A stretch of 6,338 nt of DNA from an uncultured Curtobacterium sp. (lineage in GTDB: Bacteria; Actinomycetota; Actinomycetes; Actinomycetales; Microbacteriaceae): contig CAJYIG010000135.1 of NCBI GenBank assembly GCA_913774725.1, positions 1 through 6,338 on the forward strand, written 5' to 3'. Positions 6,095 through 6,338 of this stretch are shown in pieces. The notes beneath the pieces were generated by a model, which was not told the DNA's origin, made no database searches, and saw only the letters and a program-made list of their open reading frames with translations. Every line of letters begins with the position of its first letter. The stretch's first letter is position 1. A program made the translations under genes and the position numbers.

Positions 6095-6100
6095 AGTGTA
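6095..6100 (-). promoter_or_regulatory. Predicted -10 element for a leaderless transcript
   Basis: On the minus strand TACACT (fits the actinobacterial TANNNT) ends seven bases before the GTG at 6088, so transcription should begin at or next to the start codon. No Shine-Dalgarno sequence precedes this GTG, which agrees with leaderless translation. A convincing -35 is absent. Confidence 0.5.
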
Positions 6101-6160
6101 GGCGCGGCCGCCGACGTGCACGTCCCCCGTTCGCCACGAACGCAACCGGGCCCTCGCGGG

Positions 6161-6166
6161 TACCGT
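6161..6166 (+). promoter_or_regulatory. Weak -10 candidate for the small membrane protein gene
   Basis: TACCGT fits TANNNT and would place the transcript start near 6173, just ahead of the hairpin at 6176. GAACGC at 6138-6143, 17 bases upstream, is a poor -35 but carries the GAAC seen in ECF-type promoters. This is weak evidence. Confidence 0.3.
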
Positions 6167-6175
6167 GCTCCGGCA

Positions 6176-6209
6176 GGGAGGCACTCCTCCCGGACGTTGA
6201 GAAGAGGAG
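6176..6209 (+). promoter_or_regulatory. Leader hairpin with possible ribosome-site switch
   Basis: GGGAGG (6176-6181) pairs perfectly with CCTCCC (6186-6191) around a 4-nt loop. The CTCCTC inside it (6184-6189) is also an exact complement of GAGGAG (6204-6209), the ribosome binding site of the following gene. The two pairings exclude each other. All are six-base helices, so the arrangement could arise by chance. Confidence 0.35.
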
Positions 6210-6214
6210 ACTCC

Positions 6215-6338
6215 ATGAACGCCCTGCTCGTCATCCTGGCCGTGATCGCGGTCATCCTGCTGTTCGTCGGTGGCTTCACCGCGAGCCTGAAGTTCCTGCT
6301 GTGGGTCGGCATCGTGCTGCTCGTCATCGCGGTGATCA
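6215..6338 (+). CDS. Small hydrophobic membrane protein (partial, cut by window end)
   Basis: Forty-one residues are visible, starting MNALLVILAVIAVILLFVGG and continuing FTASLKFLLWVGIVLLVIAVI. It looks like two membrane helices (about 3-20 and 27-41) joined by a short FTASLK loop. Small proteins of this type, usually 50-60 residues, are common in Microbacteriaceae and have no known function. The start is supported by AGGAG at 6205-6209, five bases before the ATG. The gene is divergent from the 209-residue protein gene, with 126 bases between the two starts. The C-terminus lies outside the window. Confidence 0.8.
   Translation, partial: MNALLVILAVIAVILLFVGGFTASLKFLLWVGIVLLVIAVI

Noticed and set aside
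6129..6141. GTTCG-CCA-CGAAC palindrome as a LexA (SOS) box
   Set aside because: Actinobacterial LexA boxes have the halves in the opposite order (CGAAC then GTTCG) with a four-base centre. This one has reversed halves and three bases between them.

Overview
The window is GC-rich DNA (coding regions show very high third-position GC) from an actinobacterium, most likely a member of the Microbacteriaceae. This rests on the actinobacterial form of the Pst proteins (a PstA with two extra N-terminal membrane segments, a PstB with a short insert before its C-terminal motif), the SigK/RskA-type sigma/anti-sigma pair, a likely leaderless gene, and terminators that are long GC hairpins without a U tract. 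The genus is not determined; Curtobacterium or a close relative is a guess.

Left part (1-3243, plus strand): the phosphate-specific transport operon, in the order end of pstS, pstC, pstA, pstB. PstS captures phosphate outside the membrane, PstC and PstA form the channel, and PstB is the ATPase. No phoU follows. Between pstS and pstC lie a perfect 15-bp hairpin and then a four-copy tandem repeat. Each repeat carries a copy of part of the hairpin's 5' arm.

Middle (3244-4906): after two strong hairpins comes a convergent minus-strand operon, sigK-rskA. It encodes an ECF sigma factor and its membrane-anchored anti-sigma factor, overlapping by ATGA. Neither protein contains a cysteine.

Right part (4907-6338): a stretch of about 550 bases without a protein gene. 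It holds a 25-bp palindrome, a good -10 element, and directly after it an 80-nt segment that folds on paper into a closed four-helix junction. I propose this as a structured RNA or an orphan leader. A GTC/GCG tandem repeat follows that, in one frame, reads as an RG-rich tail. Next comes a minus-strand gene for a 209-residue soluble helical protein of unknown function, probably transcribed without a leader. The window ends inside a divergent gene for a very hydrophobic small membrane protein.

The best candidate for something undescribed is the structured RNA at about 5232-5311. Second is the hairpin-plus-repeat module inside the pst operon.
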